Positions 23,708 through 30,749 of a DNA stretch of 37,622 bases are shown here, piece by piece (the first letter of the stretch is position 1; each line of letters opens with the position of its first letter). The position numbers and the translations under genes were made by a program. Under the pieces are notes generated by a model. That model saw only the letters and a list, made by a program, of their open reading frames with translations. It was not told the DNA's origin and did not search any database. The stretch is from Chloroflexota bacterium (GTDB taxonomy: Bacteria > Chloroflexota > Limnocylindria > Limnocylindrales > CSP1-4), in contig PLMA01000048.1 in assembly GCA_003141455.1 (NCBI GenBank), positions 16,864 through 54,485 on the forward strand, written 5' to 3'.

Positions 23708-24880
23708 ATGCGCGTACTCGTCTTCAATCCCGGATCCAGCTCGCTCAAGACGAGCGTCGTGGAGGCGGAGGCCGTCCGGGCGACCAACCCGACGGCGCCC
23801 GCTGCCTCCGCGCCGCTGGCGCAGGTTGACGTCGACTGGGGCGTAGACGCCACGACCGGCACGGACCCGGCCGACGATCTCCGCGCCCTGCTGAAGCGTT
23901 ACGAGGCGGCCGGGATACCGACGGCGTCGCTGGGCGCCGTTGGGTATCGCGTCGTCCACGGCGGCGAACGCTTTCGCGAGCCGGCCCTCGTCACGCCCGA
24001 CGTAATTGCCGAGGTGGACGCCCTGCGCGCCCTGGCGCCGCTCCACAACGGCATCGCCGTGGCGACCATGCGGGCCGGGCTGGCCGCGATCCCGCAGCTA
24101 CCCCACGTGGCCGTCTTCGATACCGCCTTCCACGCCACGCTGCCGGAAGATGCCTACCGCTACCCCGTCCCCGGGGAGTGGTACAGCGAGTGGGGCGTCC
24201 GGCGCTACGGTTTCCACGGCATCAGCGTGGCCTGGTCCACCGAACGCGCCGCAACTCTGCTGGACCGCCCCGTCGGGGAACTGCGCACGGTGGTGGCGCA
24301 CCTGGGGAGCGGCTGCTCCGTCACGGCCGTGGACGGCGGCCGCTCCGTCGCCACGTCCATGGGCCTGACCCCGCTCGAGGGGCTGATGATGGGCACGCGA
24401 GCGGGTTCGATCGATCCGGGGGTCCTGTTCTACCTCCTCCGAACCGGGCGCCTGGACGCGGACGAGCTGGCCGAGCAGATAGACCACGAGTCGGGGCTCG
24501 TGGGGGTCTCCGGCCGAACCTCGGACGTGCGCGAGCTGCTGGCTCTCGAAGCCGCAGGCGACAAGGCGGCCACGCTCGCTCTCAGGATCTTCGTCCGCCG
24601 CGCCGCCGAATGCATCGCCGCCGCGGCCACCTCCCTCCCGAACCTGGACGCGATCGTTTTCACGGGCGGCATAGGCGAGAACGCGGCGGAAGTGCGGGCC
24701 CGGATCGTCGCCCGGCTCGGATCCATCGGCGTGGCGCCGATCGCCCCGGATGCGGTCAGCGAGGACGGCGTCATCAGCGCTCCAGGCGCGACCACGGCCG
24801 TTCTCCGCGTCGAGGCCCGCGAGGACCTGGTCGTGGCCCGGGAAGCGGCCCGCCTCGCCGAGGCAACGCGAACCGGCTAG
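23708..24880 (+). CDS. ackA: acetate kinase
   Basis: Interconverts acetyl phosphate plus ADP with acetate plus ATP. The 390-residue ASKHA-fold enzyme has the N-terminal signature VFNPGSSSLK with N7, VGYRVVHGGE, VFDTAFHATLPEDAYRYPVP, YGFHGIS with the phosphate-binding His, HLGSGCS, GTRAGSIDPG with the catalytic Arg, and FTGGIGENAA near the end. There is an inserted Ala/Pro stretch at about 22-40, and the middle of the N-terminal lobe is shortened (DDLRALLKRYE). No pta lies next to it. It follows ecfA2 by ten bases. Confidence 0.95.
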   Translation: MRVLVFNPGSSSLKTSVVEAEAVRATNPTAPAASAPLAQVDVDWGVDATTGTDPADDLRALLKRYEAAGIPTASLGAVGYRVVHGGERFREPALVTPDVIAEVDALRALAPLHNGIAVATMRAGLAAIPQLPHVAVFDTAFHATLPEDAYRYPVPGEWYSEWGVRRYGFHGISVAWSTERAATLLDRPVGELRTVVAHLGSGCSVTAVDGGRSVATSMGLTPLEGLMMGTRAGSIDPGVLFYLLRTGRLDADELAEQIDHESGLVGVSGRTSDVRELLALEAAGDKAATLALRIFVRRAAECIAAAATSLPNLDAIVFTGGIGENAAEVRARIVARLGSIGVAPIAPDAVSEDGVISAPGATTAVLRVEAREDLVVAREAARLAEATRTG

Positions 24881-25004
24881 ACGCGACGCAGCGGCGGGCG
24901 GCGCAATCCACGGACTCGCCCAACCGGATAGCTGAGGCGAACCCGCCGTGGCGGGCCTGGCCGCCGTATCGGGCGCTGCCGCCGGCCTCCGAGCCCTCGG
25001 CCCG

Positions 25005-25409
25005 TCAGGCCTGGGTCTGGCCTTGAGCCTCGGCCTGCTTAGCGGCATCGTCCGCCAGGGCGTGAGCCACCGTGTCGAGCGAGAGCAGGGCGCACTTCAG
25101 GCGAGCCGGACTGATATCGATGCCGATCAGATCGAGCAGATCGTCGGGGGTCATCTCTTCGACCTCGGCGACCGTCTTGCCCTTGATCTCGTCGGTCAGG
25201 AGCGACGCGCTGGCCTGGCTGATGGCGCAGCCGCGGCCCGTGAAGGCGACCTCGCGTACGACGCCGTCCGAGATGCCGAGCATCATCGTGATGCGGTCGC
25301 CGCACAGCGGGTTCGAGCCTTCGTAGCTGGTAGTGGGGGCCTCAAGGACGCCGAAGTTGTGGGGCCGGCGGTAGTGCTCGAGGATGTAGTCGCGGTAGAG
25401 GTCGTCCAT
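25005..25409 (-). CDS. sufU: SufU-type Fe-S cluster assembly protein
   Basis: Zinc-dependent sulfur acceptor for SufS (or Fe-S scaffold), 134 residues. The three conserved Cys are C36 (NPLCGD, with D38), C61 (GRGCAISQAS) and C106 (RLKCALLSLDT). The Arg-x-Lys-Cys context, in place of the IscU Leu-His-Cys, marks it as SufU. It is shorter than Bacillus SufU: 45 residues separate the second and third Cys against about 62, so the usual insert is missing. It lies 15 bases after sufS and also has its own -10 box six bases before the ATG. Confidence 0.93.
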   Translation of the reverse strand: MDDLYRDYILEHYRRPHNFGVLEAPTTSYEGSNPLCGDRITMMLGISDGVVREVAFTGRGCAISQASASLLTDEIKGKTVAEVEEMTPDDLLDLIGIDISPARLKCALLSLDTVAHALADDAAKQAEAQGQTQA

Positions 25410-25415
25410 GGATCG

Positions 25416-25421
25416 AGAATA
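25416..25421 (-). promoter_or_regulatory. -10 box of sufU, leaderless
   Basis: TATTCT on the minus strand, then six bases (CGATCC) and the ATG at 25409. It lies in the 15-base gap between sufS and sufU. No -35 is recognisable. Confidence 0.45.
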
Positions 25422-25423
25422 GC

Positions 25424-26701
25424 CTAGCGGTCGAAGATCCGGGCAACTTCGCGCAGCCCGGTGGCGAGCGCGTCGATCTCTTCGCGAATGGTGTACACGT
25501 TGAAGCTGGCGCGGGCCGACGCCGCCAGGTCGAACCGCTCGTGGAGCGGCATGGTGCAGTGATGGCCGGCCCGAACGCAGATCCCTGAGCGGTCCAGGAT
25601 CTGGGCAACGTCGTGGGGGTGGATGCCCGGCAGGTTGAACGACACGACGCCGCCTCGCCGGTCCGCGGCCGGCCCGTACAACTCGATGCCGGGGACGTCG
25701 CGCCGCAACACCTCCAGCGCGTACGCGACCATCTCGTGCTCGTGATCGCGGACAGCGTCCAGGCCGATGGCCATCAGGTATTCGGCGGCCGCGCCCATGC
25801 CGATCTGCGCGGAGATGTCAGGCGTCCCCGCCTCGAACTTCCACGGAATCTCGTTCCAGTCGGATCGGCGCAGGTGGACCTCGCGGATCATGTCGCCGCC
25901 GGCCATGAACGGCGGCATCGCCTCGAGCAGCTCACGGCGCGCCCACAGCGCCCCGGATCCCGTTGGCGCGAGCATCTTGTGACCGCTGAACACGTAGAAG
26001 TCGACGCCCAGCTCCTGAACGTCCACAGGCATGTGAGGCACCGCCTGCGCCCCGTCGATCAGCACCAGGGCGCCCGCGGCGTGAGCCATCTCGGTCATCT
26101 CGCGAACCGGATTGACAGTGCCGAGCATGTTCGAGACGTGCGTGAAGGCCACCAGCTTGGGCTTCAGGTGCAGGAGGACTTCGAAGACCTCCAGCCGCAG
26201 CAGGCCATCGTCCGTGATGGGCACGAACTCCAGGTCACCGTCCTTCTCCTGGACCAGGAGCTGCCACGGCACCAGGTTGGCGTGGTGCTCCATCTCGGTC
26301 AGGACGATGGAGTCGCCGCGGCCGATGTTGCGGCGGCCCCACGAGTACGCGACGAGGTTGATCGCCTCCGTGGCGTTCCGAACGAAGACGATCTCGGCCG
26401 GCTCGGGGGCGTTGATCAGCTTCGCGACCGATGCTCGAGCGCCTTCGTACGCGGTGGTCGCTCGCTCGGCGATCTCGTAGATGCCGCGGTGGATGTTCGA
26501 GGAGTACTCGCGGTTGTAGGCGTCCGCGGCATCGATGACGGCCTGGGGCTTGAGGCTGGTGGCCGCCGAGTCGAGATAGACGAGCGGCTTGCCGTGGCGG
26601 TTGGTCGTGGCCAGGATCGGGAAGTCGGCGCGCCGGCTGCGAAGATCTGGGCCGGCCGCCGCCGGCCGGCTCTGCGTGGAGGTGGTCGAGAGGTCGGACA
26701 T
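25424..26701 (-). CDS. sufS: cysteine desulfurase SufS (type II)
   Basis: PLP enzyme that takes sulfur from cysteine for Fe-S cluster assembly. The 425-residue protein has the PLP-binding Lys in FSGHKML (K242), IDGAQAVPHMPVD with the pyridine-contacting Asp, EMEHHANLVPW, and the persulfide Cys C382 in RAGHHCTMPLH. The sequence between His and Cys is short, as in SufS and unlike IscS. The N-terminal ~20 residues are Ser/Thr-rich. It lies 12 bases after sufC and 15 bases before sufU. Confidence 0.97.
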   Translation of the reverse strand: MSDLSTTSTQSRPAAAGPDLRSRRADFPILATTNRHGKPLVYLDSAATSLKPQAVIDAADAYNREYSSNIHRGIYEIAERATTAYEGARASVAKLINAPEPAEIVFVRNATEAINLVAYSWGRRNIGRGDSIVLTEMEHHANLVPWQLLVQEKDGDLEFVPITDDGLLRLEVFEVLLHLKPKLVAFTHVSNMLGTVNPVREMTEMAHAAGALVLIDGAQAVPHMPVDVQELGVDFYVFSGHKMLAPTGSGALWARRELLEAMPPFMAGGDMIREVHLRRSDWNEIPWKFEAGTPDISAQIGMGAAAEYLMAIGLDAVRDHEHEMVAYALEVLRRDVPGIELYGPAADRRGGVVSFNLPGIHPHDVAQILDRSGICVRAGHHCTMPLHERFDLAASARASFNVYTIREEIDALATGLREVARIFDR

Positions 26702-26713
26702 CGTTCGGCCGCC

Positions 26714-27583
26714 CTAGTGGGCGGTCTCCATCGCCGGCTCGGCCGCCGCCTCGGGCGCCTCGTCGCCGATCGTGGCCTCCAGCCCCTCCGCCGCAAGGAT
26801 CGGTTCGTAGCCCTCCGCTTCCAGGCGCAGGGCCAGATCCTTACCGCCGCTGAGGATGATCCGGCCGGCCGCCAGGACGTGGACCGTGTCCGGCGTGATG
26901 TAGTTGAGCAGGCGCTGGTAGTGGGTGATCAGCAGGACGCCCATGTTCGGGTTGAGCATGGCGTTCACGCCCTCGGCGACGATCCGCAGTGCATCGATGT
27001 CGAGGCCCGAATCGGTCTCGTCGAGGATCGCCATATGGGGCTCCAGGACGGCCATCTGGAGCATCTCCAGGCGTTTCTTCTCGCCGCCGGAGAAGCCCTC
27101 GTTGACGTAGCGCGCCGCGATCGACTCGTCCATCTTGAGCAGTGCCATCTTCTCGCGGACCAGCTTGCGGAACTCGCCCATCGGGATCCCGCCCTTGAAC
27201 GCGTCGGTGGGATCCACGGTCGGGTCGGGATTCAGGCCGAGGCGGTGGGCGTTGATCGCCGACCGCAGAAAGCTCGCAACCGACAGGCCGGGGACGGCCA
27301 TCGGGTACTGGAAGGCCAGGAACATGCCGAGGCGGGCACGCTTGTCGACCGAGAGCTTGAGGAGATCCTGGCCCTGCCAGAGCACCTTGCCGGATTTGAC
27401 CACGTACGCCGGATGACCCATCAGGGCGTAGGCCAGGGTGGTCTTCCCCGAGCCGTTCGGGCCCATGATGGCGTGGACTTCGCCCTGTCGGACGGTCAGG
27501 TCGATCCCCTTGAGGATCTCGTGATCGGGGTTCGCCACAGGGGCGACGTGCAGGTCGCTGATGACGAGGTCTTGGTCACTCAC
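26714..27583 (-). CDS. sufC: Fe-S assembly ATPase SufC
   Basis: ABC-type ATPase of the SufBCD scaffold, 289 residues. Walker A GPNGSGKTT is at 41-49, signature FSGGEKKR at 154-161 and Walker B MAILDETDSGLD at 174-185, where the DETDSGLD form is typical of SufC. FQYPMAVPGLSV is the SufC-specific Q-loop region. I choose GTG 27583 (VSDQDLVISDLH); AAGGAG is about 14 bases upstream, which is far, so translation may be weak or coupled to rrf2. The last ~25 residues are an Ala/Glu tail. Its normal partners sufB and sufD are absent between it and sufS. Confidence 0.95.
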   Translation of the reverse strand: MSDQDLVISDLHVAPVANPDHEILKGIDLTVRQGEVHAIMGPNGSGKTTLAYALMGHPAYVVKSGKVLWQGQDLLKLSVDKRARLGMFLAFQYPMAVPGLSVASFLRSAINAHRLGLNPDPTVDPTDAFKGGIPMGEFRKLVREKMALLKMDESIAARYVNEGFSGGEKKRLEMLQMAVLEPHMAILDETDSGLDIDALRIVAEGVNAMLNPNMGVLLITHYQRLLNYITPDTVHVLAAGRIILSGGKDLALRLEAEGYEPILAAEGLEATIGDEAPEAAAEPAMETAH

Positions 27584-27621
27584 GGTTGGATCGATTGCTC
27601 CTTGGGGCGGGGTTGGCTCGC

Positions 27622-28146
27622 TCAGTCGGCGATGGAGACGGGTCTTGCCGCGGCGTCCGTTTGAGCGCCCAGCATCGATACGTCCGGGCGACCCAGGCGC
27701 GCTCCGACGGGCACGAGATCGGCGAGAGACATCGAATCGAGGGCGCCTGTGATAGCGTCGCGAACTCGGACCCACATGTAGTTGACGGTGCAGTAGCCGG
27801 TCCGTCCGCAGGCCACGTGGCTTACGTCGTCGGTCACGCAGATCATCGGCGCCACGGGCCCTTCCAGGGCCTTGAGCACCTCGCCCATGAGGATCAATTC
27901 CGGCGCCCGCGTCAGCTCGTAGCCGCCGTGGGCACCCCGAGTGCTATGCACCAGGTCCGCGTCGCGCAGGCTGACGACGAGCTGCTCCAGGTACGCCCTG
28001 GGCAGATCTTCCCGCTCGGCGATATCTGTCAGGCTGGCCGGCCCACGGCCGTAGCGAACGGCCAGCTGGGCCATGAGGCGCACACCGTACTCGCCCTTCG
28101 TGGAGAAGGAGACGGCGCCGGTGCTGTGGTACGTACGAGTGGCCAG
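27622..28146 (-). CDS. Rrf2-family Fe-S regulator (IscR/SufR-like), start uncertain
   Basis: Winged-HTH repressor of the suf genes by position. The body reads STKGEYGVRLMAQLAVRYG, then SLTDIAEREDLPRAYLEQLV (HTH), LVHSTRGAHGGYEL (wing) and the Cys cluster CVTDDVSHVAC-x5-C that binds an Fe-S cluster in this family. A GTG at 28083 would cut off the conserved first ten residues. The frame upstream (28084-28146) has no ATG/GTG/TTG. CTG 28146 with GGAG eight bases before it is the only codon with a good SD; in alignment the family start would fall on a GTC at 28113. Either a rare start codon is used or one base is wrong near the 5' end. Gene end and family are certain; the start is not. Confidence 0.85.
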   Translation of the reverse strand: MATRTYHSTGAVSFSTKGEYGVRLMAQLAVRYGRGPASLTDIAEREDLPRAYLEQLVVSLRDADLVHSTRGAHGGYELTRAPELILMGEVLKALEGPVAPMICVTDDVSHVACGRTGYCTVNYMWVRVRDAITGALDSMSLADLVPVGARLGRPDVSMLGAQTDAAARPVSIAD

Positions 28147-28200
28147 TTTGGGTGCTCCATCTCGACAGCGGCGGGCGCCGCGAGGGGACGCTCCGGCTAA

Positions 28201-28221
28201 TTCCGACCAAAACTGTCGGAA
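28201..28221. promoter_or_regulatory. IscR-type-1-like operator of the rrf2-suf genes
   Basis: TTCCGAC, seven bases CAAAACT, GTCGGAA: perfect 7-bp arms. The central 17 bases fit the E. coli IscR type 1 core (YYGACTRWWWYAGTCRR) at 15 of 17 positions. The site covers the expected transcription start of the promoter just upstream, so the Rrf2 protein would repress its own operon. Confidence 0.7.
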
Positions 28222-28224
28222 ATG

Positions 28225-28253
28225 AGTATAGGAGCGCCCCGAAGGAGCGTCAA
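28225..28253 (-). promoter_or_regulatory. promoter of the rrf2-sufC-sufS-sufU genes
   Basis: On the minus strand TTGACG (28253-28248), exactly 17 bases, TATACT (28230-28225). Start site expected near 28218, giving a leader of about 70 bases to the CTG at 28146. One of the best sigma-70-type matches in the window. Confidence 0.7.
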
Positions 28254-28326
28254 CGGAGGCGAGAATGGTCGTCTGGACGGTGTGGAAGCTGCCGTCTCCG
28301 CGGCGCTCCGTGCGTCGCGTCCCTGC

Positions 28327-28854
28327 TCAGGCGGGTTCGCGCCGGAAGATCCCTATGCCGGCGATCACGAGGCCCTCCACGAGCGTCCAGCCGATGAGGG
28401 CGACGATCGCGGCGACATCCAGAACCGAGCCGGCGGTGGACAGCGCATTCGTATGGAGGACGCCCTGGAACGGCGCCACGAAGACACCGCTGACATTGGT
28501 GATGATCGCCACGAGACCGTTCGACGCACGGGCGTCGAACAGGAGCAGCACGATGCGCACGATGATGAGCGCCTGAACGATCCCGGCCACGAAGACCGTC
28601 ACGCGGCGGGCGTACTCGCCGTTGCTCGGTCCTGTGCTGTCCGCTCTGACGCGGGGGGCGTAGGAGTCGTTGTCCGGTCCGATCGTCGGTGCAACTTCGG
28701 TGCGGCCGGCGTACTCGTCGTCGACCGGTGCCGTAGTGGTCGTCTGGACGGTGGCGCGGCGGGCGTAGTCGTCACTGCTCGGCCCGGTCGTGGTCGTCTC
28801 GACGGTCGTGGTGCGTAGTCGTTGGTTGGGGGTGCGGAGATCTTCGATGGGCAT
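28327..28854 (-). CDS. YggT-like membrane protein with repeat-containing N-terminal extension
   Basis: A 175-residue protein. Residues 88-175 form two hydrophobic segments (FVAGIVQALIIVRIVLLLFDA and VAAIVALIGWTLVEGLVIAGIGIF) joined by SNGLVAIITNVSGVFVAPFQGVL, whose T-x-x-(x)-PF shape resembles the YggT family (membrane proteins often near cell-division or osmotic genes). Residues 20-87 are a Thr-rich extension with four copies of a degenerate motif, GPSSDDYARR-like, whose tyrosines are at 30, 48, 65 and 81. Function unknown. The ATG at 28854 lies about 36 bases after the predicted start site. The gene is divergent to the GGDEF gene and ends before the suf promoter. Confidence 0.8.
   Translation of the reverse strand: MPIEDLRTPNQRLRTTTVETTTTGPSSDDYARRATVQTTTTAPVDDEYAGRTEVAPTIGPDNDSYAPRVRADSTGPSNGEYARRVTVFVAGIVQALIIVRIVLLLFDARASNGLVAIITNVSGVFVAPFQGVLHTNALSTAGSVLDVAAIVALIGWTLVEGLVIAGIGIFRREPA
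28594..28797 (-). repeat. four degenerate repeats encoding a (G/A)P-x4-YAxR motif
   Basis: Units centred on tyrosine codons 54, 51 and 48 bases apart: GPSSDDYARR, APVDDEYAGR, GPDNDSYAPR, GPSNGEYARR, joined by Thr/Val-rich spacers. In-frame, diverged copies imply an old duplication kept for the peptide. Confidence 0.7.
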
Positions 28855-28896
28855 GTGCTTGAACCTGCCTTCTATGGTCCGTATAGAACTGTCCGC

Positions 28897-28925
28897 AGAG
28901 TACGGTATCCGTTGGACTATGTCAA
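28897..28925 (-). promoter_or_regulatory. promoter of the YggT-like gene with a small dyad in its spacer
   Basis: Minus strand TTGACA (28925-28920), 17 bases, TACTCT (28902-28897). The spacer holds ACGG-TAT-CCGT (28902-28912), a perfect 4-bp-arm dyad that could be an operator. Confidence 0.6.
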
Positions 28926-28979
28926 CGCCAGCCGGAACCTCTGCCGGACCGACGGTTACGGCACCCTATTCGCGGTAGG

Positions 28980-30743
28980 ATGGGCCCAACTACCATGGCC
29001 AAACGTGTCGGTGTACCTGCTTCGCGGGGTGGCGCGAGAGCGGCTGCCCGGATTGCGCCGGGGAATTCGGGCACATCCGCCAGGCCTGAGCCTGCCGCCG
29101 GGGCCTCTCTCGCGACGGAGCCGGCCCGCCGCCGGACAGACGGTGCGGGCCATGCCAGGCCGCGGCTCGAGCCTGACGACGGTTCCGCCCAACTAACCGC
29201 CGAAGATCTGCTGCGCCTGGATCCCATCCTCCTCGCGCTGGCCGAATCCGAACGGCATTTCCGGACTCTGGTGGAGCAGGCCGCCGACGGCATTCTGATG
29301 GTCGATGGCACTGGTAGCGTAACCCTGGCCAACAGCCGGGCCTGCGAGATGACCGGCTACAGCCAGGACGAGATCCTGGGCCTGCCCCTGCTCGACACGT
29401 ATTTGCCCGAGGAGCGCGAGATCGGCCGGGAGCGCATCCAGCTGATGCCGGCCGGCACGACCCTCCGATTCCAGCGCGAGCTCCTTCGCAAAGATGGCAT
29501 GCGCATGCCCATCGATGTCAGCGTCGCCTGGCTTCCCGACGGGGAGCGCCAGTCGATCATGCGCGACATCACGGCCCGCGTCCGAGGCCAGGAATTCCAG
29601 CGCGTTGAGGAGCTCAGGCTACGGGCGCTCGTTCGTCTCTCGGAGCTGGAGAACAGAACCCTGCCCGAACTGATGGACGCCACCCTTGAAGAAGTCGTGG
29701 CCCTGAGCGAGAGCGTCTTCGGCTACATCTACTACTACAGCGAGGAGACCGAGGAGTTCACCCTGCACGCCTGGTCCAGGGACGTGATGGAGTCGTGCAG
29801 TGTCCCCGACCCGCAGCGTAGCTATCGGCTATCCGAGACCGGCGTCTGGGGAGAAGCCGTCCGGCAGCGCCGACCGATCGTCCTGAACGATTTCGCCGCT
29901 CCGGACCCGCTGAAGCGCGGCTACCCGGAAGGTCACGCCCCACTCACTCGTTTCATGACCATCCCGGTCTTTAGCCGTGGCCGGATCGTGGCCGTCGTGG
30001 GCGTCGCCAACAAGGGTACGGACTACACCGACACCGACGTCAGCCAGTTGTCCCAGATGATGGACGTCGTCTGGAAGATCGCCGAGCGCCAGCGCGCCGA
30101 AGACGAGCTGCGCAAACTCGCCGGGGAGCTGGAAGTGCGCGTCCAGCAGCGAACCCGCGAGTTCGAGCGCGCCAACGCGGAACTCGAGGCCGCCAACATC
30201 GAGGTAGGGGCGACCAATGCCGAGCTGCAGCGCATACTGCTAGAACAGGAGCGCATGCAGGGCGAGCTGGCCTACCGGGCCCTCCACGACCCGCTGACGG
30301 AGCTCGCAAACCGGACGATGTTCCAGGAGCGGCTGGATCACGCATTCCGTGTCAGCCAGCGTGGCGTGGCCGTGCTCTGGATCGATCTGGACCACTTCAA
30401 GAAAGTGAACGACATCTACGGCCACGACGTCGGCGACGAGATGTTGGTGGCCGTGGCCGATCGGCTGCGTGACGTGATTCGAGAGACGGACGACATCGCC
30501 CGGGTCGGCGGTGACGAATTCGCAGTCGTTCTTCCGAATGTGGTGGAGACCGAGGCCCAGGTCATAGCCGAGCGCGTGCTATCGGCCCTGACAGACAGGG
30601 CCGCATTCCGGCTCCAAGTGAGGGCCAGCGTGGGCGTTGGATGGCAACGCACGGCGTCCGGCGATGGGAAGCTTCTCATCCGTCTCGCGGACCAGGCCAT
30701 GTACAAGGCCAAAGCATCGGGCGGTGGCACGGCCGCGATGTAA
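28980..30743 (+). CDS. diguanylate cyclase with PAS and GAF sensor domains
   Basis: Makes cyclic di-GMP from two GTP. The 587-residue protein is soluble. An Ala/Pro/Arg-rich start (1-75) is followed by a PAS domain (about 90-200; FRTLVEQAADGILMVDGTGS through MRDITARVRGQE) and a GAF domain (about 225-365; SVFGYIYYYSEETEEF, FMTIPVFSRGRIVAVVGVAN). A coiled-coil linker (about 370-435) leads to the GGDEF domain (440-587). The active site is an intact GGDEF at 510-514 and the inhibitory I-site is R501-x-x-D504, so it should be active and product-inhibited. ATG 28995 is an alternative start, with TAGGAT at 28976-28981 as a possible -10. No transmembrane helix is seen, so the signal is cytoplasmic. 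It converges on the next gene with six bases between stops. Confidence 0.92.
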   Translation: MGPTTMAKRVGVPASRGGARAAARIAPGNSGTSARPEPAAGASLATEPARRRTDGAGHARPRLEPDDGSAQLTAEDLLRLDPILLALAESERHFRTLVEQAADGILMVDGTGSVTLANSRACEMTGYSQDEILGLPLLDTYLPEEREIGRERIQLMPAGTTLRFQRELLRKDGMRMPIDVSVAWLPDGERQSIMRDITARVRGQEFQRVEELRLRALVRLSELENRTLPELMDATLEEVVALSESVFGYIYYYSEETEEFTLHAWSRDVMESCSVPDPQRSYRLSETGVWGEAVRQRRPIVLNDFAAPDPLKRGYPEGHAPLTRFMTIPVFSRGRIVAVVGVANKGTDYTDTDVSQLSQMMDVVWKIAERQRAEDELRKLAGELEVRVQQRTREFERANAELEAANIEVGATNAELQRILLEQERMQGELAYRALHDPLTELANRTMFQERLDHAFRVSQRGVAVLWIDLDHFKKVNDIYGHDVGDEMLVAVADRLRDVIRETDDIARVGGDEFAVVLPNVVETEAQVIAERVLSALTDRAAFRLQVRASVGVGWQRTASGDGKLLIRLADQAMYKAKASGGGTAAM

Positions 30744-30749
30744 TGGCGC

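Noticed and set aside
22042..23862. 606-codon open frame on the minus strand across the two ecfA genes
   Set aside because: Shadow of the ATPase genes in frame-linked antisense; no motif and low-complexity Ser/Pro stretches.
25613..27664. 683-codon open frame on the plus strand across sufS and sufC
   Set aside because: It is antisense to two certain genes; the translation is rich in His, Arg, Asp and Val without domains, a normal by-product of GC-rich codon use.
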